A DNA stretch of 34,449 nt from an uncultured Eubacteriales bacterium. GTDB taxonomy: Bacteria > Bacillota > Clostridia > Christensenellales > Aristaeellaceae. Shown here piece by piece: positions 7,520 to 16,464 of this stretch. Every line of letters starts with the position of its first letter. Positions within the stretch are counted from its first letter, which is position 1. The stretch is taken from assembly GCA_902798105.1 (NCBI GenBank), contig CADBVG010000004.1:1-34449 (forward strand), in the 5' to 3' direction. Made by a program: the position numbers and the translations under genes. Under the pieces are notes generated by a model. That model had not been told where the DNA came from. It was given only the letters and a program-made list of their open reading frames with translations, and ran no database searches.

Positions 7520-8983
7520 TTATTCCGTTTCCCGCAGGATCACGTCTCGCTTGCGCTGCACCATCTCGTCCACCCGCTGGATGTATGCCTCGATGTTGCG
7601 CACGTTCGGCGCGCGCTCGATCCGCAGGTCCCGGCACTTCGGGTCAAACAGCCACTTCGTGATGGCCCCCGCGCCCAGCGCCAGCACGCTGGCGGTCTCC
7701 TCCATGTTGCCAATGTTGTACAGGCACGCCTTGTCCGGCTTCGCGTAGCCCACGTTTTCCAGATTTCCCGCCATGTACTTCTGCCGGTACAGGTAGTAGG
7801 GCCGCCAACCGCCCTCCGTCAGGCGTCGTCGGGCCATGGCGATCATCTCTGCCGCGCCCTCCCGGGACACCTGGCCGTAGCCGTTGCCCGCCACGGCCAG
7901 CTGCTCATGCAGGCGGCTGGAGCGCTTGATGGCCAGGGAATGGACCGTCACGCTGTCCGGGGCGAGGTTCTGCACCACATCCAGCGTGTGGGCGAAATCC
8001 GCCACGCCCTCCCCGGGCAGGGCGGCGATGATATCCATGTTGATATCGTCGAAGCCCAGCTTCCGGGCCAGTTGATAGGCTTCGATGGTCTCCCGGCCGG
8101 TGTGGGCCCTGCCGATGCGCATGAGGGTATCATCACTAAAGGTCTGGGGGTTGACGGAGATCCGGGTCACGCCCCGTTCCCTCAGCATCCGTAGCTTGCC
8201 TTCGTCGATGGTGTCCGGCCTGCCGGCCTCCACCGTCCACTCCACGGCCCCCGGAAAGGCCGCCTGAGCCGCGGCGATGATGCGCTCCAGCGCCTCCCGC
8301 GGGATGGCCGTGGGCGTGCCGCCGCCCACGTAGCCCGCCCGCAGGCGCACCCCCGCTTCTTCCATCAGGGCCTTGCAAAGCCCGATTTCCCGCAGCAGGG
8401 CCTCCACATAAGGCGCCACCAGCTTGCCGTCGCCGATCTCGCCCGAAGAAAAGGAACAGTAGGAGCAGCGGGTCCTGCAAAAGGGAATGCCGATGTACAG
8501 GTCAAATGTATCCGGAGGCGCATCCCGCAGCCCGTCCTGCATCCGGGCAATCTCCCCCAGCAGGGCGGCCCGGTCGGGGGAAACGTCGAAGGCCCCGGTC
8601 ACGTGGGCCACCGCCGCCTCCAGGTCCATGCCCGCCTCCATGGCCTCGTAGAGCAGCCGGGTGGGCCGTATGCCCGTCAGGCTTCCCCAGGGGGGATGCA
8701 TACCCGTCAAATCCTTCAGAAGATTGTACAGCACCTGCTTGATCTGGCGCTTGCGCAGGCGCTTGACCTCCAGCGGCGCGCCGTCGCAGATGGGATGGGA
8801 TAGGGACGAACGCTTCCCCTGGGAGGTCCAGGTGTCGGTCCAGAGGCCGTCCGCGTCGGTGAAGCGGTGCTCGAATACCACGTCACCCGCCTCCATGCTG
8901 ATAGCCACGTCGCCGTAGAACAGGCGCAGCACATCCCCCAGGTCGGAGAAGAACCGGGGCTCGTCGGTGCGTATCCAAATCAT
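7520..8983 (-). CDS. hemZ: HemZ-type oxygen-independent coproporphyrinogen III oxidase-like radical SAM protein
   Basis: This 487-residue protein has an N-terminal extension of about 160 residues characteristic of Firmicutes HemZ (B. subtilis HemZ is about 500), including the conserved SLTGIRPTRLLYE stretch. A HemN-like radical SAM barrel follows, with CRTRCSYC (C169, C173, C176) to ligate the 4Fe-4S cluster, and a GGGTPT motif. HemZ proteins are assigned to anaerobic coproporphyrinogen oxidation, although some HemN-like family members have other roles (haem chaperone, methyltransferase), so activity is inferred. The start codon overlaps the stop codon of the upstream MBL hydrolase by four bases (ATGA, 8980-8983), implying translational coupling. 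It is part of the eleven-gene minus-strand run. Confidence 0.9.
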   Translation of the reverse strand: MIWIRTDEPRFFSDLGDVLRLFYGDVAISMEAGDVVFEHRFTDADGLWTDTWTSQGKRSSLSHPICDGAPLEVKRLRKRQIKQVLYNLLKDLTGMHPPWGSLTGIRPTRLLYEAMEAGMDLEAAVAHVTGAFDVSPDRAALLGEIARMQDGLRDAPPDTFDLYIGIPFCRTRCSYCSFSSGEIGDGKLVAPYVEALLREIGLCKALMEEAGVRLRAGYVGGGTPTAIPREALERIIAAAQAAFPGAVEWTVEAGRPDTIDEGKLRMLRERGVTRISVNPQTFSDDTLMRIGRAHTGRETIEAYQLARKLGFDDINMDIIAALPGEGVADFAHTLDVVQNLAPDSVTVHSLAIKRSSRLHEQLAVAGNGYGQVSREGAAEMIAMARRRLTEGGWRPYYLYRQKYMAGNLENVGYAKPDKACLYNIGNMEETASVLALGAGAITKWLFDPKCRDLRIERAPNVRNIEAYIQRVDEMVQRKRDVILRETE

Positions 8984-9600
8984 AGACGGTATCGCGCCCT
9001 TTCCTCGCCGATGGTGGTGGCGTCGCCGTGGCCAGGGTACACCTTCACGCCCTGTGGCAGGGTGAACAGCTTCTTCAGGGAACCGATCATCGAATGCATG
9101 TTGCCGCCGTACAGGTCCAGCCGACCGTAGCCCGCACGGAACAGCGTATCGCCGCTGAACAGCACCCCCTCGCCCTCAAGGTACAGGCACACCGAACCCT
9201 TGGAATGGCCGGGGGTGGGCAGGACGGTGAAATCCATGCCGCAAGCCGACACGGCGTCGCCATAGGGCGCAGCGTCGATGGGCGGCCAGTCGGCCCGGGG
9301 GTTGCCCATCATGCCCGCGTAGCCGCTCTTTTCGGCGTCGCCGAGCATTTCGACATCCGACGCCCCCACGTACACCGGCGCGTCATAGTCCGCCGCAAGC
9401 GGGCCTGCTGCCATGATGTGATCGAAGTGGCCGTGGGTCAGCAAAATGGCCCCCACGTGTCTTTCGCCAATGGCGGCCATCAGTTTGGAATACTCATCAC
9501 CAGGATCTACAACCACACAGTCGTCCCGGCCTTCGGCCTGGACGATGTAGCAGTTCTCCTGTAACAGGCCGCAGGAAATCTTCTGAATGTTGATGGGCAT
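8980..9600 (-). CDS. Metallo-beta-lactamase-fold hydrolase, glyoxalase II-like
   Basis: This 206-residue cytosolic protein carries the full set of MBL metal ligands: THGHFDH (H56, H58, D60, H61), H132 in TPGHSKGS, D151 in SGDTLF and H191 in YPGHGD. The pattern and length match the small YcbL/glyoxalase-II-like group found widely in Firmicutes; these hydrolyse thioesters or related bonds, and the natural substrate is usually unknown. AGGAGGTC stands 7 bases before the ATG. The stop codon overlaps the start of hemZ, a gene pairing often seen in Clostridia (recollection, not checked). A palindromic element separates it from dtd upstream. Confidence 0.92.
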   Translation of the reverse strand: MPINIQKISCGLLQENCYIVQAEGRDDCVVVDPGDEYSKLMAAIGERHVGAILLTHGHFDHIMAAGPLAADYDAPVYVGASDVEMLGDAEKSGYAGMMGNPRADWPPIDAAPYGDAVSACGMDFTVLPTPGHSKGSVCLYLEGEGVLFSGDTLFRAGYGRLDLYGGNMHSMIGSLKKLFTLPQGVKVYPGHGDATTIGEERARYRL

Positions 9601-9622
9601 GAATTGACCTCCTGTGAGGGGT

Positions 9623-9664
9623 AAATTCTGATTTATCAGGCATCAGCGTGATAAATCAGAATTT
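9623..9664. repeat. Palindromic ATTCTGATTT element, copy 3 (supplies the dtd stop codon)
   Basis: A perfect 16-bp inverted repeat, AAATTCTGATTTATCA (9623-9638) with its complement (9649-9664), and a 10-base loop. Read on the minus strand, the TTCTGA inside the element provides both the last codon (Phe) and the TGA stop of dtd. Confidence 0.9.
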
Positions 9665-10105
9665 CTTCCGACTATCCAATAGAATCGTCACCGGGCCGTC
9701 GTTGAGCAGGCTCACCTGCATGTGGGTACGAAACCGGCCCGTCTCCACATGGATGCCCTTTGCCTCAATGATGGCTTTGACCGTATCGCACAGGGGCTCG
9801 GCCACCTCGGGCCTGGCGGCCTGTATGAAGTCGGGCCGCCTGCCGTGGCGGGCATCCGCCAGCAGCGTAAACTGGCTGACCAGCAGCACGCTGCCGCCCA
9901 CGTCAGCCAGGGACAGGTTCATCTTGTCGTTTTCGTCCTCGAATACCCGAAGCCCCGCGATCTTCTCGGCGCAATAGCGGGCGTCGGCTTCCGTATCGCC
10001 GTTTTCCGCGCCCAGCAGCACCATGAAGCCGTCGCCGATCTTGCCGACGGTCTCGCCTTCCACCACGACCTCGGCCTGGGTCACCTTCTGTATCACTGCA
10101 CGCAT
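9656..10105 (-). CDS. dtd: D-aminoacyl-tRNA deacylase
   Basis: This 149-residue protein, normal for the family, removes D-amino acids (and glycine mischarged on tRNA-Ala) from tRNA. Both signature motifs are present: SQFTL (77-81) and the Gly-cisPro-containing NDGPVT (135-140). The start at 10105 has GGAGG 7 bases upstream; the frame stays open far upstream but that part is antisense-type read-through of rel and has no start signal. It lies 14 bases after rel, a classic Firmicutes neighbourhood (rel-dtd). Its stop codon is contributed by an inserted palindromic element, so the original C-terminus may have been slightly different. Confidence 0.96.
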   Translation of the reverse strand: MRAVIQKVTQAEVVVEGETVGKIGDGFMVLLGAENGDTEADARYCAEKIAGLRVFEDENDKMNLSLADVGGSVLLVSQFTLLADARHGRRPDFIQAARPEVAEPLCDTVKAIIEAKGIHVETGRFRTHMQVSLLNDGPVTILLDSRKKF

Positions 10106-10119
10106 GTCGTATCCTCCGT

Positions 10120-12324
10120 TTAACCGCTCACCCGGCTGACCTCGATGATGTCCGGCCACTTTTGCAGATCCCGGATGATCTTGGCCAGCTGCTGGGTATT
10201 CTTGATGACCAGGGAGATGTTGAACAGGAAGGTGTTGTCCTTCAGGGCCCGGGCCGATATGGCGCTGACGGGCACGTCCATCGAGGCGAACATCACCGAC
10301 AGCTCGGCCAGCAGCCCGGTTCGGTTGTAGCAGATGATGCGAATCTCCGCCTCGTATGTGCCGCTGGAGTTCTTGTCCTCCCATTCCACCTCGATCAGCC
10401 GGTCCTGCTCCATGCCGTCGTCCTTCAGGCTGGGGCAGTCCGCCCGGTGCACGGAAACGCCGCGCCCCCGGGTGATATAGCCGATGATCTTGTCCCCCGG
10501 CAGAGGTGAGCAGCACTTGGCAAAGCGCACCAGCATACCGCTCTCGCCCTTTACGATCACGCCGTTGGAGGCGGTACTGGCGGAGCGCTTGGGTTGCTGC
10601 TGGGGCTCGGCGGCCTGCTCCACAAGCTGGGCGGCGGTCTCCTCGCTCTTGTGCTGCTTCTTGTATTCGTCGATCAGCCGGTTCAGCACCTGCACGGTGC
10701 TCAGCCCGCCGAAGCCCACCATGGCGCAGACATCGTCGTAGCTCTGCACCGAATAGCGCTTGTACAGCGTCTCCACAAGCTCGGGCTTGTTGAGCTGGGA
10801 CATGGTGTAGCCCAGGCGCTTGGCCTCCCGCTCCAGCAACTCGCGGCCGTGGATGATGTTCTCGTCCCGCTGTTCCTTCTTCAGCCAGGCCCGGATCTTG
10901 GCCTTGGCTTCGCTGGTCTTGACGATATTCAGCCAGTCCCTGCTGGGGCCGTGGGAGGACGAGGAGGTCATGACCTCCACGAAATCGCCGGTTTGCAGCT
11001 GATGGGCCAGCGGCACAATCCGCCCGTTCACCTTCGCGCCGATACAGCGGTTGCCCACGGCGGAGTGGATGCGATAGGCGAAGTCCAGCGGGGTCGCGCC
11101 CCGGGGCAGCGATACCACGTCGCCCCTGGGGGTGAACACGAACACCTCATCGGCGAACAGGTCGAACTTCAACAGCTCGCTGAAATCGCCCGGGTCCTTG
11201 GCATCCGACTGCCAGTCCAGTATGCGGCGCAGCCAGCTGAGCTTGGTATCCAGCTCGTCGGCGGCCTTGCCCTCCTTGTAGCGCCAGTGGGCCGCGATGC
11301 CGTACTCGGCGGTGCGGTGCATCTCGAAGGTGCGAATCTGCACCTCGAATGGACGCCCCTGGTTCACCACCGTGGTGTGCAGCGACTGGTACATGTTGGC
11401 CTTGGGCATGGAGATATAGTCCTTGAATCGGCCCGGCACCTGGGGCCAGATCGTGTGCACGATGCCCAGGGCGAAGTAGCAATCCTGCTTGGTGTTCACC
11501 AGCACCCGCACAGCGATCAGGTCCATGATCTGGTCGAAGGACTTGTTCTGGGTCTTCATCTTCTTATAGATGGAGTAGAAGTGCTTCGGCCGGCCGTCGA
11601 TCTCGCACTTGATGCCCGCCTCGCTGAGCCGTGCCTTCAATTCCTGGGTTACCTGGGCGATCAGCTGCTCCCGCTCCTCCCGCTTCATGCCCACCAGGCG
11701 CACCAGCTCATAGTAGCCCTCGGGATCGATGTAGCGCAGGGACAGGTCCTCCAGCTCCCACTTCACGGTATACACGCCCAGCCGGTGGGCCAGCGGCGCG
11801 TAGATGTCCAACGTTTCCCGGGCGATGGGCACCTGGCGCTCCGGCTTCTGGTACTTCAGCGTGCGCATGTTGTGCAGCCGGTCAGCCAGCTTGATCAGCA
11901 CCACGCGGATATCCTTGGCCATGGCCAGGAACATCTTGCGCAGGGTCTCGGCCTGGGCCTCCTCCCGGTTGGCAAAGTTCAGCTGGCTCAGCTTGGTCAC
12001 GCCGTCCACCAGCAGGGCCACCTCGTCGCCAAACTGCTCCCGCACCACATCCAGCGTGCAGCCCTCCACGTCCTCCACGCAGTCGTGCAGCAGGCCCGCG
12101 GCAATGGTGGTAGCGTCCAGCATCAGGTCCGTGAGGATCACCGCCACCGCCACCGGATGGCTGAAATAGGGGTCGCCGGACTTGCGCACCTGGTTGGCGT
12201 GGGCCTTTTCCGCGTAGTCGTAGGCCCTTTGCACCAGGCTCATATCGTCCTCCGGGTGATACTTCCTGATGCGTCCGATCAGCTCTTCCGAACTGATATA
12301 GGGCTTCAACATGGTATCCGGCAT
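10120..12324 (-). CDS. rel: Bifunctional (p)ppGpp synthetase/hydrolase, Rel/SpoT family
   Basis: This 734-residue protein makes and degrades the alarmone (p)ppGpp in the stringent response. Domains in order: HD hydrolase (H56 in YFSHPVAV, H80-D81 in LLHDCVED), synthetase (about 240-350, with [13 protein letters not shown] and DLIAVRV), TGS (about 394-455, [21 protein letters not shown]), a zinc-finger-like region (KCCSPLPGD ... HRADC) and a C-terminal ACT/RRM domain. Hydrolase residues are intact, so both activities are expected. The start at 12324 has AAAGGAGG 7 bases before the ATG; an ATG eight codons upstream lacks a site. It sits between recJ (34 bases upstream) and dtd. Confidence 0.96.
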   Translation of the reverse strand: MPDTMLKPYISSEELIGRIRKYHPEDDMSLVQRAYDYAEKAHANQVRKSGDPYFSHPVAVAVILTDLMLDATTIAAGLLHDCVEDVEGCTLDVVREQFGDEVALLVDGVTKLSQLNFANREEAQAETLRKMFLAMAKDIRVVLIKLADRLHNMRTLKYQKPERQVPIARETLDIYAPLAHRLGVYTVKWELEDLSLRYIDPEGYYELVRLVGMKREEREQLIAQVTQELKARLSEAGIKCEIDGRPKHFYSIYKKMKTQNKSFDQIMDLIAVRVLVNTKQDCYFALGIVHTIWPQVPGRFKDYISMPKANMYQSLHTTVVNQGRPFEVQIRTFEMHRTAEYGIAAHWRYKEGKAADELDTKLSWLRRILDWQSDAKDPGDFSELLKFDLFADEVFVFTPRGDVVSLPRGATPLDFAYRIHSAVGNRCIGAKVNGRIVPLAHQLQTGDFVEVMTSSSSHGPSRDWLNIVKTSEAKAKIRAWLKKEQRDENIIHGRELLEREAKRLGYTMSQLNKPELVETLYKRYSVQSYDDVCAMVGFGGLSTVQVLNRLIDEYKKQHKSEETAAQLVEQAAEPQQQPKRSASTASNGVIVKGESGMLVRFAKCCSPLPGDKIIGYITRGRGVSVHRADCPSLKDDGMEQDRLIEVEWEDKNSSGTYEAEIRIICYNRTGLLAELSVMFASMDVPVSAISARALKDNTFLFNISLVIKNTQQLAKIIRDLQKWPDIIEVSRVSG

Positions 12325-12357
12325 CTGTGATCCTCCTTTCCGATTCATAGGTATCTT

Positions 12358-14721
12358 TCAATCGAAGTACCCGTCCCGCCAGCGCTGGATCAACTGCCAC
12401 ACGGCGCTCTCCCCAGGGCTGGCCTTTGCCCGGTCGCTGCGGGCGATGGCGAAGGCATCGTCGGACCTATCGATGCTGAACAGGCCCATGTCGGCCATCG
12501 CCAAAATCGACACCGCGGCGGTCACATCCGCCGTACCGGCCTCCTCCGCCGTCATGTGCACCAGCTGCCACAGCGACGGGCACCAGGCGGGCCGACGCCC
12601 GACGCGCATCAGCGCCCGGTAGACCTCCCGCATGGTTTCCACGTCCGGCAGCTGTGCCGTCCAGGCCAGGGTTTCCGGCAGTCGGAAGGTCCGTTGCGCC
12701 GATTCCGACATCAGCCACCTTCCCGGCACACCTGCCAGCACAATCCGGCCATAGCCGGGGGATATCTCCCCCACCGGCGGACACACGCAGATTGCGTTGA
12801 ACGCCCTGGGATCGTCTGGCAGGCCACCCACGACCAGATCGGGCGGGCAGGCCGCCGCCAGCCGCGCGATGCGGCCCGCGCAGGCCAGGTCTGAGGTCAC
12901 CACCAGCGTGCCCTGGGGGCGCCCCGTAAGCCACCCTGCCAGCGTCGATATGTCCACCTCAGGCAGCGGCGCCAAAACGGGGGGGATTTTCTCATTATAG
13001 ATGATCTCTGTTAAGAAATCGCATTGTAACCGGGGTTCCTCCGTGACTTTTGATGCCAGCCGCGCCCCGACATTCCCATCCGACATCGCCCGCACCTCCA
13101 ACTGGGCCTCGGTGCGCCCCATCCAGGTGTTCAGCTTCGGCACGAACAGCGCATCCACATCCCCAGACAGCTCCCCTGCCCGATGGCCCGCGCGAAAGGC
13201 GATCCCCCCCAACCGATGGCCACCCTGGGCCAGCGTCAGCTTCAGGTGGGCTCCCTCCGCCCCCACAGCCCGGGCATCCACCACCGACGCCACGGTTCTG
13301 AACAGCGGCGCAGGATTGCCGAAGCCGGTGGGTTGCAGGGCTTCCAGGGACGCGATAAACAGCGGTGTGACCTCGTCAAAGCCCAGCTCGGCGTCATACT
13401 GCCGCACGGGGATAAACACCTCTGGATCGGTATTCGCCCACAGCCAGGCATCCATGGCCGCCCGGAAATCATCCAGCCGGTCGGGCAGCAGCGTCAGCCC
13501 CGCGGCCTGTTTGTGCCCGCCGAAGCGCACCAACGTGTCGGCGCAGCCCGTAAGCGCAGCATGGATGTCCACGCCCTCGATGCTGCGGCAGGAGCCGGTC
13601 ATCGCGTCACCGCCGTCCGACAGCAGCACCACGGGATAGTTGTACTTCTCCACCAGCCGGGAAGCCGCCAGCCCGATCACGCCGGGGTTCCAGTCCTTCC
13701 CGGCGAGGATGATGGCGCGGTGGGCGGCGAAATTGAAGTCCTTCAGCTGGGCTTCGGCCTCGGCGATAATCGTCGTCTCAACGGTCTTTCGGCGGGTGTT
13801 CTCCGCCTCCAGCGCCGCGGCTTCGACCTGGGCCTTTGCCGGGTCGGTCTCCATGACCAGTGCCAGCGAGCGTTGCGCCGAGCCCAGGCGTCCACCCGCG
13901 TTCAGGCGGGGGGCCAGCTGGAAGGCAATGGCCGTGGCGGTAATGGGCTTTCCCGTCATTCCCGCGGCTTCGATCAGCGCGACGATACCCGTGCGCGGAG
14001 CGGTGTTGATGGCGTCCAGGCCCAGCTTCACGATGGCCCGGTTTTCACCGGTCAGCGACACCACATCGGCCACTGTGGCCAGTGCCGCCACGTCCACCCA
14101 GGGCATGGCGGCCGACTCGCCGCCCAGCGCCCAGACGACCTTCCAGGCCACCCCCGCCCCGCAAAGATACGGGAAGGGATAGCCAGCCAGCAACGGATTC
14201 ACCACCGGACAGTCGGGCAGCGCGCCTTCCGGGGGCTGGTGATGGTCGGTGACGATCACATCCAGGCCCAGCGACTTCGCCAGCGCCACCAGCTCCACGC
14301 TGGTCACGCCGCAGTCCACCGTCACCAGCAGCTTCGCCCACCCGGCAATTTCACGTATCGCGTGCGCGTTCAAGCCGTAGCCCTCGCTGTGGCGGGAGGG
14401 CAGGTAGACCCTCGCGTCCGCGCCCCGGGATTTCAGCCAGCCCGACAGTATGGCCGACGCGCACACGCCGTCCACATCGTAATCGCCGTACACGCAGATG
14501 GGTTCCCCCGCCTCCATAGCCCGGCGGATGCGACCCGCTGCCTCGGACATGTCCGAAAGCAACATCGGGTCGTGAAGACTCCCCAAGCCGGGATTCAGAA
14601 AGGCCTCTGCCTCCGCTGCCGAGTTCACGCCCCGCCCCGCCAGCAACCGGTGCAGCGCCGGAGACATGCCTTCCGGACATGGGAAGGCGGGATCGGAACA
14701 GCGCGTTTCAAATCGCAGCAT
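12358..14721 (-). CDS. recJ: Single-stranded-DNA-specific 5'-3' exonuclease RecJ
   Basis: This 787-residue protein degrades single-stranded DNA 5' to 3' in recombination and mismatch repair. It has the DHH-family motifs: CVYGDYDVDGVCA (D80, D82, D84), VTVDCG, VTDHH (D159-H161), and the DHHA1 motif FGGHKQAAGL near residue 400, followed by an OB-fold region and a long C-terminal extension (about 565-787) as in Firmicutes RecJ. The start at 14721 was chosen for the AGAGGTG site ahead of it; an open stretch of 25 codons upstream lies inside an AT-rich inverted repeat and lacks a binding site. Order secF-recJ-rel is common in Firmicutes. Confidence 0.94.
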   Translation of the reverse strand: MLRFETRCSDPAFPCPEGMSPALHRLLAGRGVNSAAEAEAFLNPGLGSLHDPMLLSDMSEAAGRIRRAMEAGEPICVYGDYDVDGVCASAILSGWLKSRGADARVYLPSRHSEGYGLNAHAIREIAGWAKLLVTVDCGVTSVELVALAKSLGLDVIVTDHHQPPEGALPDCPVVNPLLAGYPFPYLCGAGVAWKVVWALGGESAAMPWVDVAALATVADVVSLTGENRAIVKLGLDAINTAPRTGIVALIEAAGMTGKPITATAIAFQLAPRLNAGGRLGSAQRSLALVMETDPAKAQVEAAALEAENTRRKTVETTIIAEAEAQLKDFNFAAHRAIILAGKDWNPGVIGLAASRLVEKYNYPVVLLSDGGDAMTGSCRSIEGVDIHAALTGCADTLVRFGGHKQAAGLTLLPDRLDDFRAAMDAWLWANTDPEVFIPVRQYDAELGFDEVTPLFIASLEALQPTGFGNPAPLFRTVASVVDARAVGAEGAHLKLTLAQGGHRLGGIAFRAGHRAGELSGDVDALFVPKLNTWMGRTEAQLEVRAMSDGNVGARLASKVTEEPRLQCDFLTEIIYNEKIPPVLAPLPEVDISTLAGWLTGRPQGTLVVTSDLACAGRIARLAAACPPDLVVGGLPDDPRAFNAICVCPPVGEISPGYGRIVLAGVPGRWLMSESAQRTFRLPETLAWTAQLPDVETMREVYRALMRVGRRPAWCPSLWQLVHMTAEEAGTADVTAAVSILAMADMGLFSIDRSDDAFAIARSDRAKASPGESAVWQLIQRWRDGYFD

Positions 14722-14746
14722 AGAACACCTCTGAATGAGAAAAGAA

Positions 14747-14780
14747 GAATTAGGAACCGGCTCGCGTCGATTCCTAATTC
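14747..14780. repeat. AT-rich inverted repeat GAATTAGGAA between secF and recJ
   Basis: GAATTAGGAA (14747-14756) and its exact complement (14771-14780) enclose a 14-base GC-rich loop; CAATTAG follows at the secF stop codon. It resembles, in composition and position, the repeat at 1747-1818 but differs in sequence. Confidence 0.65.
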
Positions 14781-14796
14781 GATTGGGTTTGTGCAA

Positions 14797-16449
14797 TTAG
14801 GCCTTCTTCGCCTTGTTGGCGTTCAGCTTCTTATCCCACATGGCCCAGACCTGACCGCTGAGCAGCACGGAGGAATAAGTACCGGCCAGCATACCGACCA
14901 GCAGCGGGAACGCGAACTCCTTGATGGAGGACACGCCGAAGATGTACAGGCACACCAGCGTGAACAGCGTGGTCAGCGTGGTGTTGATCGTACGGGACAG
15001 CGTGCTGCTGACGGAGACCTCGACGACATCCATCATGTCCACCTGAGTGTAGCCCGGCTTCGCGCGGGTCTCGCGAATGCGGTCGAAGATGATGATGGTG
15101 TTGTTGATGGAATAACCGACGATGGTCAGTATGGCCGCGATGAACGGGCTGTTCACCTGGAACAGCTTGCGGAAGAACACCATGAACGCGCACATGATCA
15201 GGATGTCATGCACCAGCGCGAACAGCGCCGCCGCGCCGGAGAGCGGGCTGAACCGGATCGCGATGTAGATCAGCATGCATACGAAGGCGATCAGCAGCGC
15301 CTTGATGGCGTTGGACAGCAGGTCGTGGCCGGCGATGGCGCTGACATGGTCGATGGAGACGAAGCGGAAATTCGGATACTTCGCAGTCATCTCGCGCTCC
15401 AGCTGGGCGCGAACCTGGCTGGTTACGTCGTCCATGTCGATCAGGATGCGCAATTGGAAGCCGGTCTCCTCCGCAGGTTCGGCAACCGCTTCGGTCGTCT
15501 CGGCGTTCTCAGCGGGCGCTTCGGTAGCTTCAGCCTCGGTGCTCTCCTCAGCGGGCGCTTCAGTGGCCTCGGCTTCAGCGTTCTCCTCGGCGGGCGCTTC
15601 AGTGGCCTCGGCTTCAGCGTTCTCCTCGGCAGCCTCGGCATCGGCCTGGGCCTGCTCGGCAGCGGCCTGCTCCTCGGCGATGCGCGCGGCCTCAGCCTCG
15701 GCGTCGTACTGTATGAACTCGATGTCGTTCACGCTGTAGCCGCCCTCCTCGAGGGCCTTTTTCACAGCTTCCTCCACGGCGGCCTTGTCATAGGCGCCGA
15801 CCATGTCGAACTCGATGATGTTGCCGCCGGCATAGCTCAGCGCGTAGCCCAGGGTGCTGATCTCCTGGTTGGTGGCGGTGCGGTAGCCGATCTCGTTCGC
15901 GTTGGAGACGATGCCGACGACAGCGCCCTTGATCGTATCCTCCATGCCCTCGGTGGCGTCGGCCAGCTTCAGGCGGATCTGGAGGTCGGTCAGGCCGTCA
16001 TGGGCGATGCCCGACTTGTCGGGGTTCAGCAGGCCCAGGGTGGGTGTGACAGCCTCCTCGACTGCAGCCTCGACCGCAGCCTCCTCTACGGCTTCTTCAA
16101 CGGCCTCATCGACCGCCGCGGCAGCCTCGGGGTCCTCGGCGGCAGCCTCGGCGACCTCGTCGGCGGCCTTCTCAAGCTCTGCGGCAAGCTCCGCCTGCAG
16201 GGCGACAGACGCCGCGGAAGGCGCAGCCTTGGTGATCTGGCTGTCGTTATAGCCAGAGGCCTTCAGCAGAGTCTCTACATCGTTGACATCGTAATCCTCG
16301 CCGACGGAGTAGTTCAGAATAGAACCGCCGGTGAAGTCAATGCCCAGGTTCAGGCCCGCGCCGGCAATCTGCATGACCAGCGCGATGACGATGATTGCGC
16401 CAGAGATGCAAAGGAACAGGCGCGTATTCCCGGTAAACGTCTTTTTCAT
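14797..16449 (-). CDS. secF: Protein-export membrane protein SecF with duplicated, acidic P1 region
   Basis: This RND-type subunit works with SecD and SecYEG to complete protein export using the proton or sodium gradient. The SecF core is clear: TM1 (about 10-32) followed by LGIDFTGGS, then after the extracytoplasmic region the IAGHDLLSNAI segment, five membrane helices and the signature GYSINNTIIIFDRIRE. At 550 residues it is nearly twice the usual length (about 300). The extra length lies between TM1 and TM2: the segment starting GGSILNYSVGEDYD (41) recurs as GGNIIEFDMVGAYD (208), each followed by an acidic Ala/Glu-rich insert (about 86-134 and 250-330) and a similar LQIRLKLAD / FQLRILIDM segment (156 and about 329). 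The second insert has four 13-residue repeats. AGAGGAGG precedes the ATG; secD ends 15 bases upstream. Confidence 0.93.
   Translation of the reverse strand: MKKTFTGNTRLFLCISGAIIVIALVMQIAGAGLNLGIDFTGGSILNYSVGEDYDVNDVETLLKASGYNDSQITKAAPSAASVALQAELAAELEKAADEVAEAAAEDPEAAAAVDEAVEEAVEEAAVEAAVEEAVTPTLGLLNPDKSGIAHDGLTDLQIRLKLADATEGMEDTIKGAVVGIVSNANEIGYRTATNQEISTLGYALSYAGGNIIEFDMVGAYDKAAVEEAVKKALEEGGYSVNDIEFIQYDAEAEAARIAEEQAAAEQAQADAEAAEENAEAEATEAPAEENAEAEATEAPAEESTEAEATEAPAENAETTEAVAEPAEETGFQLRILIDMDDVTSQVRAQLEREMTAKYPNFRFVSIDHVSAIAGHDLLSNAIKALLIAFVCMLIYIAIRFSPLSGAAALFALVHDILIMCAFMVFFRKLFQVNSPFIAAILTIVGYSINNTIIIFDRIRETRAKPGYTQVDMMDVVEVSVSSTLSRTINTTLTTLFTLVCLYIFGVSSIKEFAFPLLVGMLAGTYSSVLLSGQVWAMWDKKLNANKAKKA
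15475..15630 (-). repeat. Four in-frame 39-base repeats within secF
   Basis: Four consecutive 39-base units encode AEENAEAEATEAP twice, then AEESTEAEATEAP and the diverged AENAETTEAVAEP (SecF residues 274-325). The two nearest the 5' end of the gene (15553-15630) are identical in DNA, suggesting recent expansion by slippage or unequal exchange. Confidence 0.95.
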
Positions 16450-16464
16450 GCTCGTTCCCTCCTC

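Noticed and set aside
10106-10516. N-terminal extension of dtd reaching into rel
   Set aside because: The frame stays open but a ribosome site and ATG at 10105 give exactly the family length.
10594-12330. Long plus-strand frame opposite rel
   Set aside because: Composition-driven shadow without start signal or domain; rel is fully supported.
15475-15630. CRISPR-like regular repeats
   Set aside because: Units are contiguous without spacers and are in frame within secF.
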